Assembly (NCBI GenBank): GCA_036768485.1 | Contig: JAVLUZ010000721.1 | Span: 214,501-278,500, forward strand | Length of the DNA: 64,000 bases | Direction: 5' to 3' | DNA from: Mermis nigrescens | Lineage: Eukaryota; Nematoda; Enoplea; Mermithida; Mermithidae | Shown here: piece after piece, positions 33,599 through 43,990 of the stretch | How the letters are laid out: each line of letters starts with the position of its first letter | Numbering within the stretch: the first letter of the stretch is position 1 | The notes under the pieces: model-generated | Databases searched by the model: none | The model's input: the letters and a program-made list of their open reading frames with translations, nothing else | Told to the model about the DNA's origin: nothing | Translations under genes and position numbers: made by a program

Positions 33599-34306
33599 AT
33601 GGATTTTTCCGATAGTGACGATGACTTTAATCATGTATTATTAGTTCACGATCATCCGAAAAGGACTTTTAGACCACGTATAAATTTTGATAGATCGATA
33701 AGTGAAAATATGGAACGATTTAGATTGAGTGACGATGATATTGATACGTTACATGAAATTATTGGTCCGATTATTGCACACGAGACGTCTCGAAATTTTG
33801 CGCTCTCACCCGTTCATCAAATTCGCCTAAGTTTAAGATTTTTGGCAAGTTCTTCAATTTATAATGTGATTGGAGATGCACATGGTGTGCATAAATCCAC
33901 AGTTTGTCGAACTTTGTCCCGATTTGTTGATGCTGCAAACGTACAGCTATTCAAGATAGTTGATTGGCCTCGGGAGGATTTAGCTTTGCGACAAATTCCG
34001 AAACTTTTTCACGAAAAAGGTGGAATGCCAAGTGTATTCGGCGCCATTGATGGAACGCATATCAACATTATGAAACCACTAAACCACGAGAAACAGTTTG
34101 TTAACCGGCATGGGGATCATTCCATAAACTGCATGCTGACTTGTGGCCCTGATCTAAAATTCTACTACGTGTCTTCCAAGTGGCCTGGATCTGTAAATGA
34201 TGCCCGCGTCTTTCGCAACAGTTCACTGCAAACTCGTCTAGAAACTGGTACCTACTTATTTTTAAAAGTTGATTCAGTAGGTTATAAGATTTTCTACGTG
34301 CCATAA
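33599..34306 (+). CDS. HARBI1-like (PIF/Harbinger) transposase, C-terminally truncated
   Basis: A 235-codon frame with the family layout: N-terminal basic RTFRPRINF (residues 23-30); a helix-turn-helix region at about 70-110 containing IRLSLRFLA and HKSTVCRTLSRF; then the DDE domain with the first catalytic Asp in AIDGTHI (D151) and the second in SVNDARVFRNS (D201). The usual GDSGYP motif is altered to VDSVGY near residue 225, and the frame stops soon after, before the third acidic residue and the VERAFG-type segment. Family members are about 330-400 residues, so the enzyme cannot be active. The + strand of the element is the coding strand; its partner lies convergent at 34700-34867. Confidence 0.92.
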   Translation: MDFSDSDDDFNHVLLVHDHPKRTFRPRINFDRSISENMERFRLSDDDIDTLHEIIGPIIAHETSRNFALSPVHQIRLSLRFLASSSIYNVIGDAHGVHKSTVCRTLSRFVDAANVQLFKIVDWPREDLALRQIPKLFHEKGGMPSVFGAIDGTHINIMKPLNHEKQFVNRHGDHSINCMLTCGPDLKFYYVSSKWPGSVNDARVFRNSSLQTRLETGTYLFLKVDSVGYKIFYVP

Positions 34307-34699
34307 AGTAAGAAAATAGCAGAAAAATGCGTTTTGGGACCCTAGACGCATTTTGGAGTTTTGGGATCACCAGAATACACTACTACGAAAAACAGCGTTG
34401 TTCGTTTACTGTTGTCCTCCATCATTTGCGATCATAAAAAATTTTTCTTAAACATTTTACAAATTTCTTATGAAAAAATGTTCGCTTCCATACATACATA
34501 TATGCACAGGACCTAAAAAAAGTAAATAATCGCCCTCACACATTAAAAACACCGTTTTTAGACGTTTCTCGATGTCGCGCATCTTTTACAACAACTTAAA
34601 AAAATCCATATTATCGGCTTTTTTGACGAAAAAGGTCCTCAGAACATAGATTTTGATGCATATTTAGATGAATCGTGTCTCTTATGTATAAGACCAATC

Positions 34700-34867
34700 C
34701 TATTCCTTTGGAAGCGGATTGAAACCATGTTGAGTGACGCAATTATCAATAATCATTTTCCACGCTTTGCATTTTTCTTCCTTCGTAATCGATGTTGAAA
34801 ATAATCCAAATAGAACTTTCTTGGAATCATTGCTCAAGTACAATAAGGCCAATTTTTCGTCTTCCGA
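34700..34867 (-). pseudogene. Myb/SANT-like accessory protein remnant of the Harbinger element
   Basis: On the minus strand, 55 codons start SEDEKLALLYLSNDSKKVLF, continue through GLFSTSITKEEKCKAWKMI and end NPLPKE-stop. The pattern (acidic start, FGxF turn, then KxxAWxxI) is that of the Myb/SANT-like or MADF-like DNA-binding proteins encoded beside PIF/Harbinger transposases. Two codons upstream is an ATG, but an in-frame TAA separates it from the body (ATG-CCG-TAA), so the start is broken. The rest of the protein downstream is missing. Confidence 0.6.
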
Positions 34868-34929
34868 TTACGGCATTTTAGTAACTCGAAAAAATCGGTA
34901 ACTTTTTCACTACAAGGTGGCTGACAATG

Positions 34930-35190
34930 TTTTATGCAACGCCAACTTGTACGACTAGTAGTTCACTTGTAGGACACGTAATTTTTGGCACACGTATTCG
35001 ATAGTGTACACTTGTAGAACTTGTAAAACTTGTAAGGCTACACTTGTAGGACTTGTAAATTGGCTGTCTGGACTTGTAACTTGTAGCTTGTAGCTTGTAA
35101 ATTTTTATGCAACGCATACTTGTAGGACTGGTAGCTATTTCCACTAGTAGCTTATAACTTGTAGCTTGTAGCTTGTAATTTTTATGCGAC
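34930..35190 (-). repeat. Right subterminal array of the Harbinger element
   Basis: About fifteen ACTTGTAG/CTTGTAGCTTGTA units plus three TTTTATGCRACG motifs, mirroring the left array. Confidence 0.8.
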
Positions 35191-36047
35191 GGACCCCTGG
35201 AGGGTGCACGATTTTTTCAAAGGTCAAAAAATGGCCCTAAAAATGGTGGTACGGCGAAAAACACCATTTTTCAACGTTTCACATCGAGCACTATTCATTG
35301 GCATCAAAAAAATTGCGGAAAAACAAAAAAAATTTCAAAAATCAAAATTCTGAGGAGTATTTTGATTTCTAGTGGGTGTTTTGGTTTCTCGGGGGGTGTG
35401 GGTGAATACCCCCAACCCCCACACCGCCCAGGTATGGTCAGTAGCCATTCTAGGAGGTCAATGGCCCCAAGAATACGTAGCTACCGCCAAAACTTTGTCA
35501 TTGCATCGGAAGAAAAATGGTCAAAAGTGTAAATAAACCCACTATCTGCAAATTTTTCGCGTTCCCTTTAGACACTATGCCATTTTGAGGTGCATCAGCC
35601 ATATAAGACTTTTTAGAATAGACCAGTACACTTGGATATCGCCAGTATCGAATGAGTATGAATGATTTTCATGATTGTCTATTTTCGACATATTAGGAAA
35701 GTGTAGCGTCCATTCTCATGCAATCACAACATTTCTCATTTTGTATTCATTTTTAAATTTTTTCCTGTCACTCGGTCTTGCAGTTTACAGTGCCTCCAGC
35801 GAATAACCCTCACATACATGTAAGTACTTATATGTTATCTAGCACAAACGCTGCACGTTCATATGTACATACATGCATATGGCCAGATATCAGCGCATGC
35901 ATAGCACAGAACGTAATCTATGTACTTCCATTTCTATTAGCAAATCTTAAGTACATACTTGTACCTATCTATGTACGTGTACATACATATCTATACCGAA
36001 ATGATTTAGTACTGTGTATGCACATGGTGTGTATGTAATGTACGGAA

Positions 36048-36165
36048 TGGGACGTTTGGGCGCACAGCCGGTTCAGCGCGGCCGTTTTGGCGCAGCCGTT
36101 TGGGCGCAAAGACATTTTGGCGCAGGAACACTTTGGCGCGGCCGTTTTGGCGCAAGAGGACCAGA
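36048..36165 (+). repeat. CCGTTTTGGCGC tandem array at the palindrome centre
   Basis: Seven or so imperfect units of GNCCGTTTTGGCGCA. It resembles the ends of the 6386-7821 element (GGGACGTTTTGGCG there, GGGACGTTTGGGCG here), so the palindrome may be a long-armed relative of that family. Confidence 0.8.
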
Positions 36166-36889
36166 CGCGTACATTACATACACACCACATGCATACACAG
36201 TACAAAATCATTTCGGCATAGGTATGTATGTATGTACATACATAGATAGGTACAAGTACATATGTATGTACTTAACTTTGCTAATAGAAATGCAAGTAGG
36301 CTACGTTCTGTGCTATGTATGCGCTGATATCTGACCATATGCATGTACATGTACATTGTGCAGCGTTTGTGTCAGATAACATATACCTATATGTACTCAT
36401 ATGATATGTGAGGCTTAATCGCTGGAGGTACAAGCTGCAAGACCGGATAACAAAGAAAATTTAAAAAAATAAATACATAATGAGAAATGTCATGATTGCG
36501 TGGGAATGGACGCTACACTTTCCTAATGTGACGAAAATAGAGCAATGATTGAAATCATTCATAAACATTCGAAGCTGGCGATTTCCGACTGTACTGGTCT
36601 GTTCTAAAGTCTTCAATGGCTCACGCAGCTCAAAATGGCATAGTGCCTAAAAGGGAACGCGAAAAGTTTGCAGATAATGGGTTTATTTACACTTTTGTCC
36701 GTTTTTCTTCCGATTAAATGACCCTTTGACCTAGAATAGCTACTGACTGACCCCCGCAAAATGGCTGCAACCCCCTAGAATTGTTGATTCGCAAAAACTA
36801 TAAGAAGAGTGCATTTTTAGGCGTTTTCAGCTCGTTTTTAGCTTAATGCCCTCAAATATTGGTGAATAAAGACTAATGAAAAATTAGGC

Positions 36890-37165
36890 GAATATCGGAT
36901 GAGATTTTATTAGTATTAGTGCCACCAATATGTTTATGAAACAGACAGTAATAAATCGTCTACTAATGTGGTAATAATATTGGTGATTTTTGTAATATTT
37001 ATAAGTAATTTGGTAATATTTTATGTAACGGCCGACTAATATTTTAAAAACCGCTTTTTTCATTACTAATATTATTACTAAATTTATTACTAATATTATT
37101 ATTTTTTGTGAAACAGGAATTCCTAATAAATATTACTAATGTCAACTATTATTGTTTATGAAATC
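36890..37165. repeat. ACTAATATTATTAC-rich hairpin repeat
   Basis: Repeats of ACTAATATTATTAC/GTAATAATATTGG in both orientations around GTAACGGCCGACTAATATT, bordered by TTTATGAAACAGAC and TTGTTTATGAAATC. Probably a MITE, but the ends are not resolved. Confidence 0.5.
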
Positions 37166-37302
37166 GAGTCAGGCAGGTCCGAAAGCCGTCGCCTTAGGCT
37201 GATCGGTTAATTATGCATGCTTTTGAATCACTCAGTGTTTGAAAAAATGAAAGAATTTTGAAGAGAGCAATTATGTAGAATTCTCCAATCTTGGGTGCAT
37301 TG

Positions 37303-37567
37303 CATACGTGGGCAGCAAGAAAATTCTAGGGGGGGTGCAAGATTTTTTTTGAAGGTCAAAAAATGGCCTTAAAAATGGTGGTATGGCGATAAAAACACCA
37401 TTTTTCGACGTTTCTCATCAAGCACTATCCATTGGCATCAAAAAATTGCGAAAAAAAACGAAAAAAATTTTCAAAAATTGAATTCTGGGGGGGGGTATTT
37501 TGATTTCTGGGGGGGTATTTTGGTTTCTGGGGGGTGCATACCCCCCAAACCCCCACGCCCAGGTGTG
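37303..37567 (+). mobile_element. hAT MITE-1 copy, intact
   Basis: 265 bp with ends CATACGTGGGC and GCCCAGGTGTG and perfect flanking octamers GTGCATTG (37295-37302 and 37568-37575). Together with 40706 it gives the clearest definition of the family. Confidence 0.9.
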
Positions 37568-37719
37568 GTGCATTGCCATCGAAAATACGTGATGCGCAAG
37601 TTTGCCCGGATACATTAACTGACAGATTAATAATTCACTAGGACTTACTGTATAAATACCGAAGTTGCGTTTAGCAAAAATGCAATGCGTGCAGGGTTGC
37701 TAAGTTGGGGGCAGGGTTG

Positions 37720-37870
37720 CCTTGCCAATCATGGGGTTTTTACTCAAATTTTGAGGTTTTCTTACATTTGATGTTTTTTAAGGTTTTTACTTTTTGAGGT
37801 TTTTGTTGAGGTCATTTTGTAATTTTTGAGTTTTTTGGGGTTTTGGTGAAAGTTTGAGGTTTTCTAAAAT
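37720..37870 (+). repeat. TTGAGGTTTT repeat block with hAT-like end
   Basis: GCAGGGTTGCCTTGCCAATC, a hAT-like terminus, is followed by about eight TTTGAGGTTTT-type units. The other end was not found. Confidence 0.5.
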
Positions 37871-37894
37871 AAGCAAGCTAGGTATTGATTAGAG

Positions 37895-38770
37895 CAGTGC
37901 CGGGGCCGCCTTTTTTGCCAGGGCCGGGGCCTGGCCGGGGCCTAGAAAAGCGTGCTTTACCGTGCTCATAGTACGACCCTACCCTATCCCAGTATTCCTA
38001 AGTTTAGTTGACTCCTATCTTTTGTACACGTACACAAAACATAAGCGGCAGTAAACGCTCATTCCCATTTATTTACTTAAGTAGTATAACCTGCGCAGTT
38101 TTCATTCAAGGTTTTCGTATACGCTGATTCCATTTTTTGCACTCACGAACTGCAAAATTCAACACAAAAGTAGCTACAGTAAGATTTTTGAAATGGTAAG
38201 ATTTCTCATAATTATTTAAGTGAATGTAATCCGAATGACTTCCATACGTAGGTTTTCATACACGTGTTGATTTCATTTTTTACACTCCCGAGCTACAAAA
38301 ATCAGTATTAAAACGGCTACAATGAGATTTTAAAATAGAAACATCTTTCATATCAATTACTTGCTGATTTTGATTTGTGCTTTGACGACTGCACTCCGGA
38401 ACTGCAAAATTCAACACAAAAGTAGCTACAGTAAGATTTCTAAAATAAAAAGATTTCTCACATTTGCTGATTTGCTGATTTTTTTGTTGTAGGTGTTTTG
38501 ATGTCGCATACTTCAAGGTCTATTCTTTGCAGCTGTGGATATAAGCTCAATTTATCACCATCGATTTTTCCCGCTTGGCGTTAGTATGGATCGCAAGCAA
38601 ATGTTTGTTTTAGCCATGTTTCTGGTAGAAGAGCTAAATATGGTTCTCGATATTCTGCTTATATATGCGTATGTTATTGTTCTATCTTGCTTAGTAAAAG
38701 ACATGAAACGAACGGTTCCCAAGAGAAGAGCAAAAAGGAAATAAAATGACATGAAAAATATGAAAACGTT
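37895..38770. mobile_element. hAT-like element c, inverted relative of 43230-43990
   Basis: Starts with CAGTGCCGGGGCCGCC and GC-rich motifs. It continues with ACAAAAGTAGCTACAGTAAG repeats and CAGCTGTGGATATAAGCTCA. The same order appears inverted at 43230-43990 and, past the insertion there, from 51751. The frame at 38535-38744 shows no domain that I can name. Confidence 0.55.
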
Positions 38771-38779
38771 GCATAAAAA

Positions 38780-38995
38780 TCATATTGGATAAATTTCACG
38801 AATGAGCTGAATTAGATTTGAAAGGGATTTCGTGGATATAGGCCACGAAGCCAAAATTTGCCCAGGCGACCATCCAATAAGTCCTGCCCGACTTGTGCCG
38901 CGACACTGACGCATAACTTTGGTTTTTAATGCTCCCCAGGTTGCTTCAATTCCTTGAGTGTGCACTCCAGTTTGCGGATCTACAAAGCAGAAATC
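38780..38995 (-). pseudogene. Merlin/ISXO2-like transposase, C-terminal fragment
   Basis: On the minus strand the frame reads FVDPQTGVHTQGIEATWGAL, then KTKVMRQCRGTSRAGL. VDPxTGxHTQxIEsxWxxLK with a following GTSR is the signature of the IS1595/ISXO2-type DDE domain used by Merlin transposons, and the E of IEATW is the third catalytic acid. Upstream, the frame meets a stop at about 38996-38998, where MITE-1-like sequence begins, so the first two catalytic residues are lost. No other part was found in the window. Confidence 0.75.
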
Positions 38996-39215
38996 TTAGT
39001 GTGGCTACTTTTGGTGCTGCTCACTCCAGAATTTTGGTGCTGTCCACCTATGGTCTGGACCCCTCCAGAATCCGGCGGACCCACCAAAAATTGATAGACA
39101 CCCAGAATTGAAATTGTTGCCATTTTGGCGTTTGTGCCCCATCGGACCTCCCCCAGAATTTGGTTCGCACACACCCTCATTCTAATACAAGCGGGCATGA
39201 TATGGGGTTCATTAC
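38996..39215 (-). mobile_element. Rearranged hAT MITE-1 related fragment
   Basis: Repeats the end GAATTTTGGTGCTGTCCACC TATGGT and several CCCCAGAATT boxes, but without the central body. Confidence 0.5.
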
Positions 39216-40705
39216 TTTGCAAACTAGGTGCAAACCGACAACTCAGCTTAACAATGATTACACATGGAAAACATCTATAATATTAATTTCGAGTTGTGTG
39301 TAAGTGTGTGTGTGTGTGTGAGGCAAAAAAGTTTTTACTGGATAATTTTGTGATACTTATTTTTTCACTCAATGGGTATTCTCGGGCGCTAATTACGATT
39401 TTTTTGATTAAAATGGCTCGATCGGACTCCTGAAACCCGGAAACTACGGATTTATGTAAAAGGTTTTGGTACCTCTAGCCGCTTATGCAATTGCGGCAGG
39501 AGTAAAATTTTAAAGCCACCCTAGATCAACTTTTTATGCGCTATCGACTGGTGTGAACCACTTTACACTACAGTGTAAACTGATGTAAGGTCGTAAGAAA
39601 AACGTGATTTACAAGTGTATTTTATCAAATATCTCAAATCGCAGCGGATAAATTTTTTTAAAGTTTTCACCAATTCTTGGATATCTTATGACGTGACCTT
39701 ACTGTAGAATTTGAAGAAAATTCACGGATTGGTTTCTGAGATATGGGAGCCCAAAAGGTACCCTATGCATAGCGTAAAATTTAGGTTTTTGTCTTTTTGC
39801 AGAAGCACAGATTGACTGTTGCTTCCAAAATTTGGCCCCTGGGGTTTCTGGGACCGCTGATTCCATATTCACTACTTTGGCATCATAAAACATGTATGAG
39901 ACGGGCTGAAAGGAAATCACGTACGGGTACTTATAAATATGATTAATCACTGAAAAAGAGCTTGCACCAAGTCAAAATTTTTGACCTTGTGAACCAGCGC
40001 GCGTGAAATTTAATGCAAAGCTATCGAAAGCAGCAAACATGCGGCTTTCGAAAGAAAGCAGCAAACTGCGGCTTTCGAAAATACAAATCCGAATGTTTTT
40101 GCTTCTAGCGGCTAATTTAATATGCAACTTTTTGCATTTGTTTGCAATGAGGGCAAAGTTGAACATTGCACGCAGTTTTGCCATTGAGTTGCCTCATAAA
40201 CGGAAGAACGAGGCAAAAGAAGACAGAGCAAAATGGAATGAGTCGTTGCTTAATGGAAAGCACTCACAAAATGCACATAAAATAATAATTGAATTATATA
40301 TGTAGGTAGGTACTATAAATCTTGATCCTTCTATGCACAATTTGCAAATGACCATAAACAATATGTACTGTAATTTTTATTCAATCGAGCAATAAATGTG
40401 AATTGTGAAAGTTTGTTTCTCTGTATGTCTGTTTGTTCGGGGTTGGCTCCGGCTCCATAATAGTTGGTGGGCTGACGTTTTGACCCGAGGTCGGCCTACC
40501 GGGGAAGGATCCGTAGCGACATTAAAATTTGATGAACACCACCCAGTCACCCTATACAGGGGTGGAGCGGGAGGCAGCCCTATGCTTAAGCATAGCATTT
40601 TTTGGGACATGGCCGATTTTTCGCAAAATTTTAAAAAAGGAGCAAAACTCGGTTTACACTATTTTCGGGTTATGATTTTTTTCTGAATTTCGGGCGGGTC
40701 CGGAC

Positions 40706-40967
40706 CATACGTGGGCAGCAAGAAAATTCTGGGGGGTGCAATATCTTTTTTTGAAGGTCAAAAAATGGTCTAAAAATGGTGGTATGGCGATAAAAACACC
40801 ATTTTTCGACGTTTCTCATCAAGCACTATCCATTGGCATCAAAAATTGCGAAAAAAACTAAAAAAAAATTTTCAAAAATCGAATTCTGGGGGGGGTATTT
40901 TGATTTCTGGGGGGGTATTTTGGTTTTCTGGGGGTGCATACTCCCGAACCCCCCACGCCCAGGTGTG
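40706..40967 (+). mobile_element. hAT MITE-1 copy, intact, in the right foldback arm
   Basis: 262 bp, ends CATACGTGGGC and GCCCAGGTGTG, perfect flanking octamers GTCCGGAC (40698-40705 and 40968-40975). It is part of an ~0.83-kb stretch (about 40175-41010) absent from the left arm. A MITE-2-like end (CAGCTACATGCCTG) follows at about 40990. Confidence 0.9.
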
Positions 40968-41019
40968 GTCCGGACCCCCCCAGTCCCCCACAGCTACATG
41001 CCTGGCTGTAAGATAGGAC

Positions 41020-41530
41020 ATGAAATAAGATACCGTGTGCTACAAGATAAGCAATGCTATACAATAGGATGTGATAGATACCTGTGCTACAGGATAGGCA
41101 ATACTATAAGATAAGACGTGATAAAAGACACCCGTGCTACAAGATAGGTAATGCTATAAGATAGGACGTGATACAAGATACCCCATGCTACAAGATAAGC
41201 AATGCTATAAGATAGGATGGGATATAAGATACCCTGTGCTACTGGATAGGCAATGCTATAAGATGTGACGTGATATAAGATACCCTGTGCTACAAGATAG
41301 GCAATGCTATAAGATAGAACGTGATAAAAGATACCCCGTGCTACAAGATAGGCAGTGCTATAAGATGGGAAGTGATATAAGATACCCCGAGCTGCAAGAT
41401 AGGCAATGCTATAAGATAGGATGGGATATAAGATATCCTGTGCTACGAGATAGGCAATGCTATAAGATAGGTGTGATATAGATACCCTGTCTGTGCCATA
41501 ACATGCAGTGATATAAGATAGAAGATACCA
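41020..41530 (-). repeat. Tandem repeats in the right foldback arm (AAGATACCCCGTGCTACAAG)
   Basis: About nine copies of a ~59-bp unit, mirror of 31601-31835 but expanded to higher-order units. Confidence 0.88.
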
Positions 41531-41589
41531 TCAGCTATAACATATGAGTGATATGAGATATCACGTGATATATGACACCCTTCGCTACA

Positions 41590-42130
41590 ACCAACAAAAA
41601 ATTTTTAAAACATCAAAAATATGGTTTGACCAAAAAAATTTTCCAAAACATCCTAAAACATCAAAAATATGGTTTGACGAAAAACATTTTCCAAAACATC
41701 CCAAAACATCAAAAATATACGTTTTATTAAACAAATTTCCAGAACATCAAAAGTGCTTCAAAGCATGGATGTGTCGATAATGTAAAAGTGCTTTAACATA
41801 TCCTGTGCTGCAAGATAGGTGTCCCAAAATATCAAAAATATGGTGTGCACCAAAAAAATTTTTTAAACACCCTAAAACATCAAAAATATGGTTTTGACAA
41901 AAAAAATTTTAAACCTTCAAAAACATCAAAAGTATGGTTTTGGACCAGAAACGCTTTTTAATCCAAAACGTTAAAAATATGGTTATGATCAAACAAAATT
42001 TTTAAACATCCCAAACCATCTAATGGTATAATTTCCAAGAACATCCCAAAACATCAAAAATATGATTTAGGATAAAGAATTCTCAGAACCATTCTATAAC
42101 GTCAAAAATATGGATTTAATCAAAGAAATG
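41590..42130 (-). repeat. ~50-bp tandem repeats in the right foldback arm
   Basis: Units of CCAAAACATCAAAAATATGG and TTTGACCAAAAAAATTTT, mirror of 31230-31600, with a short return of the ~59-bp family at 41800-41825. Confidence 0.85.
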
Positions 42131-42536
42131 GTTGATAAAAGACAGTTCTAAAAAATTTAAAAAATACAATATGGTTTTTACCAACAATTTTTTTAAAAAA
42201 TGTACAAAAACATCAAAAGTCCCGAAAAATAAAAAAATACAAGAGACATCTCAATCCCATACAGTTATCAGGCCTAAGTTCAGCCCGGGCAAGCCGGGCA
42301 GCTCAGCTCAGCTATTATAATTCGAAAAAATAATAAAATCTATGTACGCATAAAATAATATGAAACAGAATATATAAGGCTTCGTTTCACAGACAAAATT
42401 ATAAAAACCGCTCGCCGATCCATTTGCAGAGTCATTCAATTTTTTATACTAATTACTGGTCAAGATATTATTTGTTTACAAACACTTTAGCAGATGGGGC
42501 AGCGAAGCGCCCTATTTGCTAGTTGCTTTGAAGTTT

Positions 42537-43229
42537 CAGACAATACTCTTTCATTATAATACATAAAAACGATAATTATACATCAAACCAGTGCTATGTA
42601 TAATCAAAATCATTATGTCAGACATGTTTTTTAAAAATTTAGGCCCAAACTCGATTGAAACAGACTATAAAAAAATTTGAGAAAATTCGTGCGAATGAAA
42701 TATAAACTGCAAATGTAAAGCTGATATTGATATTTCTTATGGAATGAAAAATTGGAAGCTTGAAGCTGAAATTTGATTCAATTAAGAGACTGCGACAATT
42801 TTCGGATTTTGATCAGCTGAATGTTAACATGTTGTAATGAAACTAAATAACAGGATACTTAAAAAAAACGTAATTCAGATTGAAAGAAGCACTAAGAAAT
42901 CAAAAAAGGACTGTCGCTTTTCGGATATTTTTGCTGTCCACGGCCCACTAATACTCGTTACAAAAAAGCGGGGTGCTGATTGCATCATAAAGATAGGAAA
43001 GTGAAGAATGCATATCTTGAAAATTCGTCTAGTCATAGCAGAGTAATAATGCGACAGGACACTTCATTAGCATAAGTTGGAGACTACCTAAATGCTTTTG
43101 CTTCATGTGTTTTACTAAAGCAACACTAGCTGTAAACAACAAAAGACATTCAAGAAAACTGCATAAGCAGACAATGTACCTACCTGCTTGTGTATACCTA
43201 TGTACAATGCAAATATGTAGAGTAAATCA
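42537..43229. other. No gene; single MITE end
   Basis: AT-rich. GATTGAAACAGACTATA at about 42652 is an isolated TAGTCTGTTTCA-family end. Nothing else could be recognised. Confidence 0.4.
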
Positions 43230-43990
43230 TTATTGAAATACAAGAGCATAATTAGCTTTTCCACCAGAAAAAATGGCTACACAAACTGCTGCAATCACAC
43301 TACGCCAAGCGAAAAAATTGACGGTGATAAATTGAGCTTATATCCACAGCTACCAAGCATAGATCTTGTAAATATGTACATTTGTATGTACACACTGCAA
43401 CGGAGAATCAAAATCTAAGAAAATCTCATTAAAATGACCTCAATAGTTCCAGAAATAGCAAAGACATCGAAGTACAACAAAAAAATCAGCAAATAATTGT
43501 TATGAGATGAAAGTAAGACAAAAAAAATCAGCAAATACGAGAAATCTTTCCTGTTCAGAAAACTTACTGTAACTAAGCTACTCTTGTGATGAATTTTACA
43601 GTTCCGGAGTGCAGTCATCAAAGTACAACAAAAAAATCAGTAAATAATTGTTATGAGTAATTTTTCTATTTCAAAATCTCATTTTAGCCGTTTTAATACT
43701 GATTTTTGTAGCTCGGGAGTGTTAAATCAGCATGTATGAAAAATCTGCGAATGGAAGTCATTCGGATTACATTCACCTAAATAAGTATCAAAAATCTTTT
43801 CATTTTTCAGAAATCTTACTGTAGCTAGTTTTGTGTTGAATTTTTGCATTTCTGGAGTGCAAAAAATGAAATCAGCATATATTTAACATAATTTTATCCG
43901 AAAAGTGTGCAGGGTATATTACTTGCAGCAAATATATAACAATGAGCGTTTACTGTTGGTTAGGTTTTGTCTACGTGTACAAAAGGTAGG
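43230..43990. mobile_element. Element c', inverted copy of 37895-38770, split by an insertion
   Basis: Contains TTGAGCTTATATCCACAGCT, TTCCGGAGTGCAGTC and GTCTACGTGTACAAAAGGTA in mirror order to 37985-38560. It resumes after the 43991-51742 insertion at 51751 (TTTCAATTAAACGTAGGAAT matches the mirror of 37970-37995). So element c is the empty-site reference. Confidence 0.6.

Larger units (their letters stand above)
33157..35197 (+). mobile_element. Decayed PIF/Harbinger transposon
   Basis: About 2.04 kb with inverted ends GGCTCGTTGCATAAAA and (reverse strand) GGGTCCGTCGCATAAAA. A three-base duplication TGG fits the junctions, although one or two bases of slippage are possible. Both ends carry dense arrays of TACAAGT/ACTTGTA motifs and repeats of GTTGCATAAA. 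It encodes a HARBI1-like transposase (+) and, convergently, a Myb/SANT-like remnant (-), the usual two-gene set of this superfamily. Confidence 0.85.
33130..35436 (+). mobile_element. hAT MITE-1 copy split by a Harbinger element
   Basis: Left piece CATAGGTAGGCGGCTCCAAA; right piece from AGGGTGCACGATTTTTTCAA to GCCCAGGTATG. Perfect flanking octamers GTCAGTAG (33122-33129 and 35437-35444). The break lies in the TTCTGG|AGGGTGC box. Confidence 0.85.
33027..36845. repeat. Large palindrome (arms ~680-700 bp) with nested transposons
   Basis: The outer left ~100 bases (33027-33129) plus 35445-36040 are the inverted counterpart of 36168-36845. Matches include CTCACGCAG/GTGCATCAG-type blocks, GGAAAGTGTAGCGTCCATTC and GCATGCATAGCACAGAACGT. 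The short centre is a GGCGCNNCCGTTTT array. Only the left arm carries the 2.3-kb MITE-1/Harbinger insertion, which therefore came later. Small differences between the arms (for example ATATCAGCGCATGCAT against ATGCGCTGATATCTG) are scattered. Confidence 0.8.
30907..42524. mobile_element. Foldback-like element with long inverted, tandem-repeat arms
   Basis: The left arm (30907-32717) is repeated inverted as the right arm (39272-42524). Both outer ends are AACTAGCARATRGGGCGCTT, continuing as a 32-base palindrome whose centre is GCTTCG. The flanks GCTTTTAAGTCT (30895-30906) and GCTTTGAAGTTT (42525-42536) match at 10 of 12 bases, a plausible aged target duplication. Both arms contain the same tandem arrays in mirror order, the architecture of foldback elements. 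The 6.5-kb centre holds other transposons rather than an obvious transposase. It could instead be two independent inverted insertions. Confidence 0.6.

Noticed and set aside
36014..36334. 106-codon frame at the palindrome centre
   Set aside because: It reads through the GGCGC tandem array and the mirror arm; frames in several phases on both strands are equally open, so it is repeat translation.
38535..38744. 69-codon frame in element c with a Lys/Arg-rich end
   Set aside because: The start resembles transposase N termini only vaguely, the inverted copy near 43300 is not open, and it lies in a repeat.
39699..39950. Minus-strand frame in the right foldback arm (MESAVPETPGAKFWK...)
   Set aside because: The mirror copy in the left arm (about 32130-32290) is frameshifted by one base and its changes show no bias toward silent sites, so coding constraint is not supported.
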